64,000 nucleotides of DNA from Haematobia irritans. Lineage: Eukaryota; Arthropoda; Insecta; Diptera; Muscidae. Below are positions 1-11,101 of this stretch, piece after piece. The notes beneath the pieces were generated by a model, which was not told where the DNA came from, did no database searches, and saw nothing but the letters and a program-made list of their open reading frames with translations. The stretch lies in contig NC_134401.1 in assembly GCF_050003625.1 (NCBI RefSeq), forward strand, positions 65,317,242-65,381,241, written 5' to 3'. Position numbers and translations under genes: made by a program. Position 1 is the stretch's first letter. Every line of letters starts with the position of its first letter.

Positions 1-105
1 ATCCCCAGATTTTACTTCTTCCTGGATAAGCAAATTTCATTTGATCTTGCTAAAATTTGGTACTAATCACACAAAAATTGGACCATATAGGTTCATAATT
101 GTATA
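1..105 (-). repeat. Fragment of Helentron-like family R, interrupted by a mariner
   Basis: The sequence matches the 153-bp unit seen at 28.7-29.5 kb and 55.1-56.1 kb (ATCCCCAGATTT, AAATTTGGTAC, AAAATTGGACCATATAGG). The same unit resumes degenerately after the mariner at 1285-1330 (TATAGCCCACATGTAAACCGA). The mariner therefore landed inside an old repeat copy. No coding function is inferred. Confidence 0.75.
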
Positions 106-1284
106 CGAGGGCGGTTCGGAAACTTCTTAGCCTATCAACGAAAGAGAATACACTTAGTCCAACGCTTTTCTAGCTATTCTATCCCTTGATTAAAATAGTT
201 TTCCTCAAAGTCTTCAAAATAGTGGTTTACAACTGTAATTGCATCTTCATTTGAGGTAAAACGCTTGCCAGCAAGGATTTTTTTTTTAGATTTGGGAACA
301 AGTAAAAGTCACTGGGAGCTAAATCAGGAGATCAACTCGTACTTTAATTCGTTGATTTTAGCCATTGTTAAAACATTCTTGTGCGCTGGTGCGTTGTTCT
401 GATGAAAAATAATTTTTTTAATTGATCCAAAAGGTTGCAATAGTACTCTGAATTTATTGCTTTACCCTTTTGCAGATAGTCAATCAATAAAATACCTTTG
501 AAGTCCCAAAAAACCGTTGCCATAACCTTACCAGCCGATTGCATTGTTTTTGCCTTCTTTGGGGCACTTCCTCCAGCTTCAGTCCATTGTTTGGATTGTT
601 CTTTTGTCTCTGGAGTATAGTGGTGGATCCATGTCTCATCAACAGTTATGAAACGACGCTTAAAATCAATTTTATTTCGCTTAAAACGATCCAAACAAAC
701 TTGAGAAATGTTCATTATTATGCGTATTTGATCGACCGTTAACAAATGCGGCACCCATCTTGCAGAAAGCGTTTTCATCTGTAGTTCTTCATGCAAAGTC
801 CATTTAAACTCGGTCATTTGAGATGCCCATGATATTAGCAATTTCACGCACTTTTATTCGTCGATCATTTAATACCATATCATGCACTTTGGCTACAATT
901 TCTGTTGTTGTTGCTGTTTTTGGACGTCCACTACGTGGTTCATCTTCAATGCTTGTACGACCACGTTTAAATTCAGCAAGCCAATTTTTTACTGTTGCAT
1001 ATGAAGGAGCACTTTCACCTAACACATTCACCATATCATTATGAATTTCTTGTCCCGATAAACATTTTTTTATGTAAATATTTAATGACAGCACGCATTT
1101 CTAATTTTTCCATTGTAAAAAAATTGCGGATGCGTCTTTTTTGAACACCTGTTTCTATATGAAGGAGTTGCCATATCGAAACAAAATTTAACATGTGTTC
1201 ATAACAGAGATGGAACACTTAACTTTTTTCTGTTTATATACCGCGCTTTTTGTGCTAGGCTAAGAAGTTTCCGAACTGCCCTCG
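106..1284 (-). mobile_element. Mariner (DD34D) copy A1, defective
   Basis: The left TIR begins CGAGGGCGGTTCGGAAACTT and the right end is its inverse, ending CCGAACTGCCCTCG. A TA lies directly left of the element; the right TA is not intact (GA). Two more copies of this family are at 7.6-8.5 kb and 50.5-51.7 kb. The region just inside the left TIR is deleted relative to copy A3, removing the transposase C-terminal codons. Confidence 0.93.
153..1113 (-). pseudogene. Mariner transposase A1, broken
   Basis: A cut-and-paste transposase would bind the TIRs and move the element through TA sites. Reading leftward from the ATG at 1113, the frame holds an N-terminal helix-turn-helix region (GRTSIEDEPRSGRPKTATTT), then after a frameshift the first catalytic Asp motif FITVDETWIHHYTPET and the WDFKGILLIDYLQKG block. 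The frame shifts again near 400-430, within the stretch leading to the second Asp, and part of the PPYSPDLAPSD region and the C-terminus are deleted. A functional protein would be about 340 residues; no single frame here exceeds 159. The family resembles the irritans-type DD34D mariners but is clearly different from the Himar1 copies in this window. Confidence 0.9.
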
Positions 1285-1330
1285 GAAAGTATAGCCCACA
1301 TGTAAACCGACCCCCATATTCCGCTTCTGC

Positions 1331-2503
1331 CTCACTTTTACCGCGCTAAAATACATACCGGCCAAGAAAATTTCGTGCACCATAGTAAAAAATTAACTAA
1401 TGACGGTAAAACTGTCTTAAGGACCAAATCATGGTCATTTTGACTACTATTTAAGAAAAACAGTCATTAGTTTTTATAAAATTGAACCGACTGGTATGAA
1501 AACATTTTGTAATATGTGTAAGAAAAAATTTCTTTACTGGCACGTAAAACTGACCAAATCTTTGTAATTTCAAACTATATCAGAGTACGCCACTTTAAGT
1601 AAAATTTTTAACTAATTTTAAGTAGTAGCATGAACTGCGAAAGAGTTCTAAATAATAATTATTTTTCATAAAACAAATTTGAACTAACTGGACGAAATGC
1701 GATTAACTAAATTGAAGTTAAAAACTTGTTATAAATTACGTGCTACATTTTGTTCTGTGCAGAAAGGAGATTGGCCAAACTTTTCTATCGAGGATTTTAA
1801 CATTATACTGTATAGGTCATAGTTAGCAAATAATAAGTCCCGATTTGTTCGTCGTACATTTTTCAATACGACGAACTGGTTTAATATATTTGGAGAAGCG
1901 AAAATTATTTATTTTACAAATATGAAAATAGAGAATATAAATCAAACATTACAGTCATACATTCAATCCATACTTTCACGCAACACTGTATCCCACCTCA
2001 TCCAACCGAGTAGTTTACGTAGTTGTTTTAGTCAAACAACAATTTTAATTAAGAAACTGTTTCTGTCAAAATCAATTAAGTGCCGTTTACTTCAAAAGCT
2101 TTCAGCGAAAACGTCTTTCGATATTTCCCTAAGAAAAAATTGTTTTTTTCCTCTTCTAAATTTCTTTTAAGATTGACTGACATTTTTTGTAACAAGACAG
2201 AATTTCGTTTGTCCAAAATTTCCTTTGGGAACTAGATACGTTATCTTTATGTGCAGTCCGAGTGGTTTCGTCTGCTTATAATTGATATGTGAGAGGTTCA
2301 CTACCTGAACACGCAGAAAGCTAGATGTCGGAGAACAAAATAATATGATTGAAGAATTTTGTGGCGACTAAGTAACATTTTACCACAACCCTGTTCTCTC
2401 AGTGAAAATAGTGGTTATAAAATAACGTGTCGTGAAGAATTTGAAAAGCAACCACAATACACGCGTCATACACTTTCTTTTGTATCTTCAACAACGCTAT
2501 TAT
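1331..2503. other. No gene recognised
   Basis: AT-rich sequence with no reading frame of coding character and no TIR pair that I can close. The longest open frame, at 1922-2170, has low-complexity composition and no recognisable motif. Confidence 0.5.
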
Positions 2504-3339
2504 CACCCAGAGAAGGAATATGATCACCTCAAATATGCTTCAAGAGCACCATGTTACTTTTTCACATCGACCATGTAGCATTTTTGTCGCAAAAATATTG
2601 TTTTCTCGACAAACATAACATGCTTTCCGAAATCAGATACATAATCTCCGAGAAAAGAACATGGTTTCGTCAAACATGATAGGGTAAGTGCAGCAAATGT
2701 GGTATACCCATTTGTTTTTCGAAAGCCAAATTTTTTGTTTATCTTCGACGAGGCTAAGATTTTACCACATTCATTTTACTAGTGTTAGCCATCCACGCAA
2801 CTATGAGCGAAAAATTAGAAACCCATAATTTCGGATATATTTGCGAATTTATTAAAAAACACATTAAGCTCGGATTCATAAAATGTGCAGGTAATGTGGT
2901 ACACCATAATGTAGATTTTTTTGTAAAAAAATAAATGCAATATGTGTATCGCAATTGCATACATTTTTTGCTTATTTAGTACTCGTCAGTTATTTACATC
3001 CGAAAATTAATAAATTTAAAATATATCTTCACACAAAACGAAATGATTAAGAACCACAAAAAAAAAAACCTTCGAGCACGGGTAAATGTGAATTCGTTCA
3101 ACTGGCACAAAGAAAGAGTTGCAAAAATCAAATTGATCTTTGATAGCTTCATTTTCTGACAGCCACAATCTATTCAGCTTGGTTTAGTTCTTCGTATGTT
3201 GTTAGATAGAGAAAAAAGCTACTATACCACATTACCAGCCTATACCACATTTGCTGCACTTACCCTACATGTTTTCCGTGAAAAAGTAACATTTTGCTCT
3301 TGGAACATGGTTGGGGTGATCATATTCCTTCTCTGCGTG
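2504..3339. mobile_element. Foldback-type element O with nested inverted repeats
   Basis: The outer ends are CACCCAGAGAAGGAATATGA and its inverse TCATATTCCTTCTCTGCGTG. Matching continues inward through the CAAGAGCA and TGTTACTTTTTCAC blocks. A second inverted pair lies inside: 2675-2706 (AGGGTAAGTGCAGCAAATGT) and 3241-3271 (ACATTTGCTGCACTTACCCT). No coding frame is present, and the target duplication is not clear. The superfamily is not assigned. Confidence 0.75.
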
Positions 3340-3688
3340 ATTAAGGTAGAAGAGTAAAGTATCATGCTACAGTGCACCATGGGTACACTTTGGTCTTGCG
3401 AAGGGTAACACCCCGTCAATCGAATTTGAACATTTTGGGTCGGCTTCACTGGATTTTCCTATTGAACAAATATTTTCGATTTATGGGGTAAAGTGTAAAA
3501 TATGCAACACATTTTTACCAATCTAAATCACTATTAGTGTTACCATAATTTTTCTCGGTCTTAAAACTCTTGTTTCATAAGTACAAAATACATGGTTCAT
3601 GCGAAAATTAAATACATGACCAAACATATTGTTTTTGGCGTGTGGTATCTATGTTAGCCATAAATTTACTTCAACATTTTCATTTGTA
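3340..3688. other. No gene recognised
   Basis: AT-rich spacer between elements O and P. I see no motif or open frame worth calling. Confidence 0.5.
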
Positions 3689-4345
3689 CACTGAAAAAAA
3701 GCATGCCCGGTTCCAAAGATTTTGTCTTTAATTTAAATATTTTGGTATTGATAACGAGCCAAAGAAGACAAGTAAGGATGCTTTTAAGACACAATTTTCT
3801 TTTAAATTTAGGGTTTGTGTTCTTGCTTTTAGGAAGCAAATTTTAATTTTTCGTTTTTTTTTTTTTAGCTTTTTTTCTTCATATGCTATCAAAGTTCTTT
3901 AAAAACGAGTTAACGACCAAATTCAGACTCGACTTCCAGTAGAAATTATGCTATGTTTCAAGTTAAAAAACGTCTTTAAAATAAAGTGTTGAAAAACATG
4001 TTCTATATTTGAATGATTTTTTGCTTTGTAGTCAAGATGCAAAAAGACAACAAATTTAAAGACAATTTCATTAATTTTAAAGAATTTTTCTGAATTTTTA
4101 AAGTCAAGTTGACCTTACCCCAAAAAATTTTTCTTTCATGTTACGATACCCATTTTTAAGTCAAATCACTTAATTATAAGGACAATACGACTTATTTGAA
4201 AAAAAAAAAGTTTATAGAAAAAGTTTATAGACTTTTGGACAAAGGAAAAAACTTTATATATTATGCGTCTTTTATGCTAAGCAAAATTTGAATTCGTATT
4301 TTAGGGACATGAAATCTTTGGCCTCACGACAATATTTTTTCAGTG
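3689..4345. mobile_element. CAC/GTG miniature element, family P (657 bp)
   Basis: The left end is CACTGAAAAAAAGCATGCCC and the right end is the inverse type ATTTTTTCAGTG, with CAAAGATTT / AAATCTTTG matching further in. TA dinucleotides abut both ends (3687-3688 and 4346-4347). No transposase is encoded. The ends fit the group formed by families B, D, L, N and X in this window. Confidence 0.8.
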
Positions 4346-5455
4346 TATAGTAAAAAAAAATATTAATATGTTTTTTACATTACAAAATACACCAGGATAA
4401 TTTGAGAAGATCTAATCCCCAGCCAGATCGTTATGTCGCCAATTAAATGTTGAACATTTTACTACTAATTTAATCAATCGGATCAGACAACAAATCAATT
4501 TAAATTTTCCTATTGATTTAACAAATACTTTTATAAATGAATCAATTTTGTATACTCAATCTTTTTTATTGTTGTTGTTTTACAGTTTGCACCCCAAAGA
4601 CTGGAATAATGACTAATACCACTTGAAACGTTACTAGGTGAGTGATGCTAACATTTTTATTGATTAAACGTTTTATAAAATAGTCTACGTAAACATGAAA
4701 AACAAGATTTTCTTATTTTCTATGATAATAAAATTATATTTATTAAGAGTGATCCGTCTTCGTCGGGTGGTTTTGCTGATTTCTTGGAAGACAACTGGCA
4801 AACAAATGTTTGATTACAACTCGGAATTGATTCTTCTTCGCACGGTTGCCAGATTTTTTCGAGAGTAACCTCCAAAATTTCGACCGAAATATTTTCCCCC
4901 ATGAAATATCTCCAAAGAAATATGCATATAATAATTTTATGTATATAAATTTCATTCCACAAAGAAAAAAGCAACCTCATATTATCGAATTCTCGAACAA
5001 ATGAGCACTTTAACAAGTCTGTCAGGTGGTCAACAGTTGATGTGTAGTTTGCTATAAAAATTGCCGACTTTATGTAAAGAATCTTTTAAAAGGTTTCTAT
5101 TCAGAAACATTTCTGTATTACAAACGCCGATTTAACAAAAATAAGTAAATATTTTTCAACAAATTAAAGAAACAATTCCATGAAATAAAATAGAATTAAA
5201 TTGGATTTGTTGCCGTATAAACTTCACTTTATGTTAAGTGAAGAACACTGTCATGGTACTTAAAAAGGACTGTGTAAAAGACAACGGGACAAATATATAA
5301 CCACAAGTAATAATGGAAGTGGGGCTCCTTTCATATTTGTTACATAATTATTGTGATAATAAACATGAACACGATTTAGCCCAAACTAGTAAATGAGTTT
5401 ATTAAAGATTGCTTATAAGTCTTATTGTACTTCGCTTTTACACGTTCTATAATAA
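4346..5455. other. No gene recognised; one family-B scrap
   Basis: The stretch near 5110-5160 (TATTACAAACGCCGAT, then AATAAGTAAATATTTTT) matches the inside of family-B elements in reverse. The open frames at 4720-5016 have no recognisable domain. Nothing else is supported. Confidence 0.45.
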
Positions 5456-5958
5456 CACAGCAAAAAAAATTGGAAGTTCTTCCAAAGGCACAACTTTAAA
5501 AGCACTTCCAAAAGATGTACTCCCAAAGATGTTCTTTATTTTAACTACATAGGAAATTCTTTTAATTCAATTATTTATAATTCGCCTTTTTTCTTTGTTT
5601 TAAAGGGTAAATTATTTTTTTTTGTTTCAAAAACTTTAAAAACAGATTATAAATCCATTCCAGAAATATTGGGAATTTTTCAAAATATTTTAATTCAAAC
5701 ATTTCGGACAAGCGAGAATGCATTAAAAATTATAAAAAATGTTGTCCAAATATGACAAAATTTTTTTTAATTCACATCCAAAACACTGAATTCGAATCAC
5801 AGAGTAGGAAGTGATGCAAATTCAGTGCTGTTGAAATGGTGCTCATCCATCCTATGACAAGCCCATGTTAAATTCATCGCCTCTGCGCCAATTTTGCACT
5901 ACTTCCGGATCCAAAAAGAACATTTTCACTACTTTTTTGGCGACGCTTTTTTACTGGG
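5456..5958 (+). mobile_element. Miniature element family E, copy E1
   Basis: About 500 bp starting CAGCAAAAAAAATTGGAAGT and ending GGCGACGCTTTTTTACTGGG. Other copies are at 15723-16240 (+) and 6328-6867 (-), which define the unit. The ends share CCCAGYAAAAAA as a short TIR. It carries a GC-richer block (CTTCCGGATCCAAAAAGAAC) but no open frame. Confidence 0.72.
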
Positions 5959-6038
5959 AAATTTAATACTATCTGATTGATGGTGGATATATCCCCAGAA
6001 AAATCTCCAAACAACAGCTTTATCCCCAGGCAAATCCC

Positions 6039-7464
6039 ATAAGCGTAGGAAGGCCTCTGGGCAGGGGGCTTAGACCCCCCAGAAAAATTTTAGCCCCCCC
6101 CCCCCCAGAATTTGAAAACCTATTTACGATTTTACATTTTTATAAAAATTAAACAAGTATATACTCGCACAACGCACAAAGTTCCACTAAAGACTTTCAT
6201 GCACAATCGAATTACTTGGGCTGTGGTAGAAGTCTGATATTTATGAAATAAAGCTGTGGTTGAACTTATGATTTAGTTGAATAAAAAATAGTAATTGATA
6301 TTGAAACTATTCTTTCATAAATTAATATCTTAATAAAAAAGCGTCGCCAAAAAAGAAGTGAAAATGTTCTTTTTGGGTCTGGAAGTGGTACAAAATTGGC
6401 GGAGAAGCGATGAATGTAATATGAACTTGTCATAGAACGAATGTCCACGGTTTCAACAACCGTTGCAATGAATTTGCATCACTTCTTAAGGTGTGATCCG
6501 AATTCACTATTTTGAATGTGAATTAAAAATTTTGTGATATTTTCCCAAATAAATAATTTTTATACTTTTTTATGATTTTTAATGCATTCTAACGCTTGTT
6601 TGAAACGTTTTTTTCAAATATTATCGATTTTTCTATAATGGATTTAGCATTTTTGTGGCAAAATTTGAATAATTTGTACCATTTTATTTATTCTTACTCT
6701 TTTTTTAAACTATTTTAAAAAAGAAAACAAAAAATTACGAATTAAAATATAAAAAAATGAAGTAAAAAAACTTCCTGTGTAGTTAAAATAGTTAACTTCT
6801 TTGTTAAGACATTTTTGGAAGTGCTTTTAAGTTGTGCCTTTAGAACAACTCCCAATTTTTTGCTGGGAAAAGTGTGGAACTACCCTACGGGAAATGGATC
6901 AACCACAGAACTGGTACAGGACTTGTCCCTGATGTGTATGAACCAGTCCCAGTTCTGATCAAAACGTATGGAAGGGACCGTCCACTTTAACATGGGTTTG
7001 TCATTGACGGAGTAAACATACATTTTAGGACGCGTCTTGGACTCATCCCTAAGGACACGTCCTGAGACAATTTAGTAGGAGCAACCCATAAACAGGTCCT
7101 CAGGAACCAGTCTCGGACAAACTCTTAGAAATCTCTTTCAATTTGGGCTCCTAAAGGAACCCGAAATGAAAAAAACTTGAAATATGTCGAACAAAAGGTT
7201 ATTCTGATAATTTTATTTCCCTAAATGTGAAAATGGCAACTAACTGGAGCACAGGTACCAGTTCTGTGATAGGTCCGTCAGTGGCAATTTGCACCAAAGT
7301 ACCCTAGTTGATTTATTATAAATTGATTGTCGAGCTATTTTGATGTCTATTTTTTTATTCAATTTAATGAAATAAAACATTAGTTGAACCTATAAGTTCA
7401 GTCTATAAAGTTTTAGCTAGGGGGGCTATAGTCCCCCCTAGGAAAATTGTCTAGCTACGCTAAT
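6039..7464. mobile_element. Element F with 10-bp target duplication
   Basis: Ends are ATAAGCGTAG on the left and CTACGCTAAT on the right, near-perfect inverses. The 10-bp GGCAAATCCC flanks both sides directly (6029-6038 and 7465-7474). Just inside each end is a G/C-tract hairpin (GGGGGCTTAGACCCCCC on the left, GGGGGGCTATAGTCCCCC on the right). A 10-bp duplication would fit a Mutator-like (MULE) element, but no transposase is present, so this is inference. E2 lies inside it. Confidence 0.72.
6328..6867 (-). mobile_element. Miniature element family E, copy E2
   Basis: Reverse copy of E1. GCGTCGCCAAAAAAGAAGTG on the left matches the inverse of the E1 right end, and CCCAATTTTTTGCTGGG closes the right. 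It lies inside element F. With E1 it forms a large imperfect inverted repeat, which arises from two copies rather than one foldback element. Confidence 0.68.
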
Positions 7465-7474
7465 GGCAAATCCC

Positions 7475-7624
7475 CAAAGTAAAAAATATCCCCAACCCCA
7501 AGAAAAATTCCCAGTTTGGGGGAAAACCCCCTAATCTGACAACACTGATTCTTCGTTGTTCTAGTGTTACGATTGCGACATGTTCAAACGATCATTTGGT
7601 TGGAACTGCTTCGTGCGGGAAGAA
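7475..7624. other. Spacer between element F and mariner A2
   Basis: It contains the continuation of the sequence F split (ATCCCC-rich) and about 70 bp of unassigned DNA. No gene is seen. Confidence 0.5.
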
Positions 7625-8547
7625 GAATAGTTAGGTTTTCAAAAGTATTTTTATTTTTCAATATAATCTCGTGAAACTTCAATACACTTAGTCCAACGCT
7701 TTTCTAGCAATTCTATCCCTTGATTGAAATAGTTTTCCTCAAAGCCTTCAAAATAGTGGTTTACAACTGTAATTGCATCTTCATTTGAGGTAAAACGCTT
7801 GCCAGCAAAGAATTTTTTTAGATTTGGGAACAAGTAAAAGTCACTGGGAGCTAAATCAAGAGAATAAGGTGGGTGGTCAAGCAACTCGTACTTTAACTCG
7901 TTGATTTTAGCCATTGTTAAAACACTCTTGTGCGCTGGTGCGTTGTCTTGTTGAAAAATTATTTTTTTGTGAAACGACGCTTAAAATCCATTTTATTTCG
8001 CTTAAAACGATCTAAACAAGCTTGAGAAATGTTCATTCTTATGCGTTTTTGATCGATTGTTAACAAATGCGGCACCCATCTTGCAGAAAGCTTTTTCATC
8101 TGTAGTTCTTCATGCAAAATTAAATGCGACTCGATCATTTGAGATGCCCATGATATTAGCAATTTCACGCTGTTTTTGGACGTACATTACGTGGTTCATC
8201 TTCAATGCTTGTAGGACCACGTTTAAATTCAGCAACGCAATTTTTTACTGTTGCATATGAAGGAGCACTTTCACCTAACACATTCACCATATCATTATCA
8301 ATTTCTTGTCCCGATAAACCTTTTTTATGTAAATATTTAATGACAGTTCGCATTTCTAATTTTTCCATTGTAAAAAAATTGCGGATGCGTCTTGTTTGAA
8401 CACCTGTTTCTATATAAAGGAGTTGTCAGATCGAAACAAAATTTAACATGTGTTCATAACAGAGATGGAAGTTTCCAAAACACTTAACTTTTTCCTGTTT
8501 ATACCGCGCTTTTTGTGCTAGGCTAAGAAGTTTCCGAACTGCCATCG
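7625..8547 (-). mobile_element. Mariner (DD34D) copy A2, truncated
   Basis: The right TIR (AAGTTTCCGAACTGCCATCG) is present with TA after it. The left TIR is missing: homology to copy A3 stops near 7620-7630. An internal deletion near 7968 joins the region before the second catalytic Asp to the FKRRF codons. Confidence 0.9.
7651..8368 (-). pseudogene. Mariner transposase A2, internally deleted
   Basis: The N-terminal start (MEKLEMRTVIKYLHKKG, with CAT at 8366-8368) and the C-terminal third (HPPYSLDLAPSDFYLFPNLK to the stop) survive in separate frames. The central part with VDETWIHHY (first catalytic Asp) is absent, as is part of the HTH linker. The final DD34D aspartate is kept in LAPSDFYLF. 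The gene cannot encode an active enzyme but may keep the DNA-binding region. Confidence 0.88.
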
Positions 8548-8660
8548 TATGTTTGTTGGATATGGCTCATCTTGAAACACGCATACTGTCGACTGCTATT
8601 TACTTTCGGGCTCATACGCGTAAATCCACTATTCGTCACATGTCAATATGTCATAGACGT
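8548..8660. other. Spacer ending in a hAT target duplication
   Basis: About 110 bp with no gene. Its last 8 bp (ATAGACGT, 8653-8660) are the left target duplication of the hAT element that follows. Confidence 0.6.
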
Positions 8661-9057
8661 TAGAGCTCGACCGAAGCATCGGCTTCGGCATTCCGCCAAA
8701 AATCGATAATCGGCCACGAATCGGCCTTCGGCGTCAAGAGGCCGATTAACCGTTTTTTGAATAATTTATTTGATATTGATTTGTCCAAGTGTTGAATTTG
8801 TCTCGGTCAAAACTCCCAGTACAAAAAAAAATTATAAAAAATACTTTTTTGACATTATAGTATTAAACTACTGGACTGAATTACCTTTTATTGTTGTATT
8901 TATGCATTTGTTGAAAAAATATTCTAATATTGAACTAAAACAGACCAAATTTCTTTAATTACAAATTGGAGGAAAATAATCGGCTTCGGCTGATTATCGG
9001 TTTTTTTTTGCCGAACATCGGCTTCGGCCAAAAAAAACCCGCTTCGGTCGAGCTCTA
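8661..9057. mobile_element. hAT miniature element (397 bp) with perfect ends
   Basis: Perfect 17-bp TIRs (TAGAGCTCGACCGAAGC and its inverse) are flanked by the 8-bp direct repeat ATAGACGT at 8653-8660 and 9058-9065. An 8-bp duplication and TAG-type ends are the hallmark of the hAT superfamily. Subterminal ATCGGCTTCGGC motifs repeat at both ends, as expected for transposase-binding sites. The centre is AT-rich and codes for nothing. Confidence 0.93.
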
Positions 9058-9200
9058 ATAGACGTGTTTCGGAACACCGCGATCGTATTTTTAGAGCATT
9101 TCATTCGACCATTCGACATGAGCCCTCTTTGAGCGACTGACAATCCCAGCAAAAAATGGAGCACTATTTCAGAAAGATTGCAAGGGAGAGAGGCAGTAAC

Positions 9201-10108
9201 TGGGGTTTTCTTTTTCCCGGGAAAGCGGGAATTTTTTGTCGAATTTCCCGGGATCCCGGTCAAAGGGAAACCTGCATTGATGTGGCATACATGTAGACAT
9301 AAAATTTTTACAATGGTTAAGACAGTCTCTTTCGGTATAGTTTTCGGAAGAACACTTTTAATATAGTGGGATTTTTTGTAACATTAAAAAACTGTTTGGC
9401 AATGAAAGAAACTTATTTCGATTTTACCATCGTAAAACGGGGTCACTATATGCACATGTTCTGTCAATATTCCCAAAAGGGAAACAGTATCATGTAATAC
9501 CTCATTCACATTACACTTCCAAAATCCACGTTAACTATATTTGAAGTGTCATTTGCCTTATAAATAGGGGATTTAAAATCAACATTTAATAGATTTCGGG
9601 TCTAATGTGTATAAGGTATAAATTTGAAATTAAAGTAACTATCTTAATAAAGGTTGGAATTTTCATATTTCATAAAAAAACATCCTTGCAATAATTATGA
9701 AATTTTGAAATTTAGTAATTACGAACGTGGTTAACATACGGTAAAATGTCGCGTTGTTTCTAAAGGTTTACTCAGTCTACCAGTCTATCGGAATGTCGGT
9801 TTACAGAAATATGACAATCACAAATTAGAAAGTGAAATCTTCCTTTTAACAATTGGAAGTATGTTAGAATTGGGCTAGAACCCACGACTGTGTATGTCCC
9901 ACAAGGTAAATACTACTACTTGGTACCATAGTCATTCCATTACACTTCATAAATTCAACTAGATTTCAACAGTCATTTGCTATATAAAACCCTCTGTTAT
10001 ATATAAAATATTGCAAAGAGAATTTCCCGGGAATTCCCGCACTTCATTCCCGGGAAAGCGGGAGCGCAAAACTAGCAAATTCCGGGGAATTCCCGGGAAA
10101 AAAACCTA
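9201..10108. mobile_element. hAT-type element with CCCGGG ends (908 bp)
   Basis: The 8-bp direct repeat GCAGTAAC flanks the element at 9193-9200 and 10109-10116. The right end read inward is TAGGTTTTTTTCCCGGGAAT; the left is TGGGGTTTTCTTTTTCCCGG. CCCGGGAA boxes repeat near both ends. No transposase is encoded. A related scrap is at 48962-49010. It contains the small repeat J1. Confidence 0.85.
9498..9620. repeat. Short palindromic repeat J, copy 1
   Basis: It starts ATACCTCATTCACATTAC and ends TAATGTGTATAAGGTATA, an imperfect inverted pair. The same 125-bp module recurs at 45656-45785. It is non-coding and unclassified. Confidence 0.65.
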
Positions 10109-10116
10109 GCAGTAAC

Positions 10117-10512
10117 AACTGCTTACCAAACAACCGAATCAGCGCTGATTTTTGCGGGCGATGTCCCGATTTAGAGCAGCTTCTAGACAGCGCTGATATA
10201 AGTGCTACTTTTAAACATCTATTAAGCGTTAACAGTGGCGCTTATTATTCTTTTTAAAAACTAAAGAAGTAAAAAAGATCGTACCATAAATAATAACTCT
10301 TGAAATTTCTAATTTAAATCCTTTTTTATATCAAAACAAATAGTATGAATGACACTTCTTAATTTTAATACAGGACGATTTTGCTTATTTCAAGTGAACA
10401 GCAATACGGTGAAATGCGGTTAGAAATAAAGAAAAACAAAAAAACATTCATATTCATAGACGCATCCCTTGCAAGTACCACATTTAACTGATTTGTGTCC
10501 GCTTTTATAATA
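10117..10512. other. No gene recognised
   Basis: Contains paired AGCGCTGAT motifs and AT-rich DNA. No open frame or closed element is seen. Confidence 0.45.
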
Positions 10513-10831
10513 CACGCAAAAAAATAATTCTTTCCTCCCAAACGAAATTTTAGACAAACAAAGTTCGTTTCTCATTTGCTTTTCGTTGAAAGGAAGTGTA
10601 TTTGGAAGAAAAGTATATATTTTTTTTGTGATAAACGTTTATTCTTTTCCAGGATGTAAAAACAATTTCATAAAGACTAACTCAAAAAATTTTTTTTCTG
10701 GCTAATTGCATTTTCCCTCACATCTTTCCCACTTCCACGAAGATTTTTAGTTCTTAGAACCTTTTTCTGTAACACAAACAATGTAGAAGGAATTATACGA
10801 TTTTATAAATTTAAAAAATTTTTTTTACCTT

Positions 10832-10906
10832 TCGCCTGGACGGAGAATCGAACCGCGGACCATGCAATTTGTAAGCCAACACACTATCCACTGAGCCATG
10901 TAGCCG
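10832..10906 (-). other. tRNA-like Pol III promoter module (left of pair 1)
   Basis: Read on the minus strand it has an A-box-like TGGCTCAGTGGAT (10886-10898) and a B box GGTTCGATTCTCC (10842-10854) at tRNA spacing. T runs lie 5-20 bp downstream in the minus direction. The acceptor stem does not pair well, so it looks like a tRNA-derived promoter, not a tRNA gene. Confidence 0.7.
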
Positions 10907-11028
10907 TTATTGTCATCAATAGATAATTACCCATATAACTAAGTTATATTTATATAGCATAGCTTGCGGCGCCCACGAGCCGATTAAACAAAGTTTATTT
11001 AACAGAAAAATAACAGAAAAATTTAGTT

Positions 11029-11101
11029 GGGCACCGTGGAGCAGTGGTTGCTACGTCTGACTTGCATGCCAAAGGTCGTGGGTTCGATCCCTGCTTCGAC
11101 C
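11029..11101 (+). other. tRNA-like Pol III promoter module (right of pair 1)
   Basis: It has an A-box-like TGGAGCAGTGG (11037-11047) and a B box GGTTCGATCCCTG (11081-11093), followed by a T run of more than 20 (11106-11129) that would end Pol III transcription. An Ala-like TTGCATG loop context is visible, but stem pairing is poor. Close copies are at 27061, 33070 and 59513. Confidence 0.72.

Noticed and set aside
5456..6867. A single foldback element with 500-bp arms
   Set aside because: The lone copy E3 at 15,723 shows the unit is about 500 bp, so this is two E copies in opposite orientation, one of them inside element F.
11029..11101. Functional tRNA gene (also 27061, 33070, 59513 and the minus-strand modules)
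   Set aside because: A and B boxes are good, but acceptor and anticodon stems do not pair, and the copies lie inside mobile elements.
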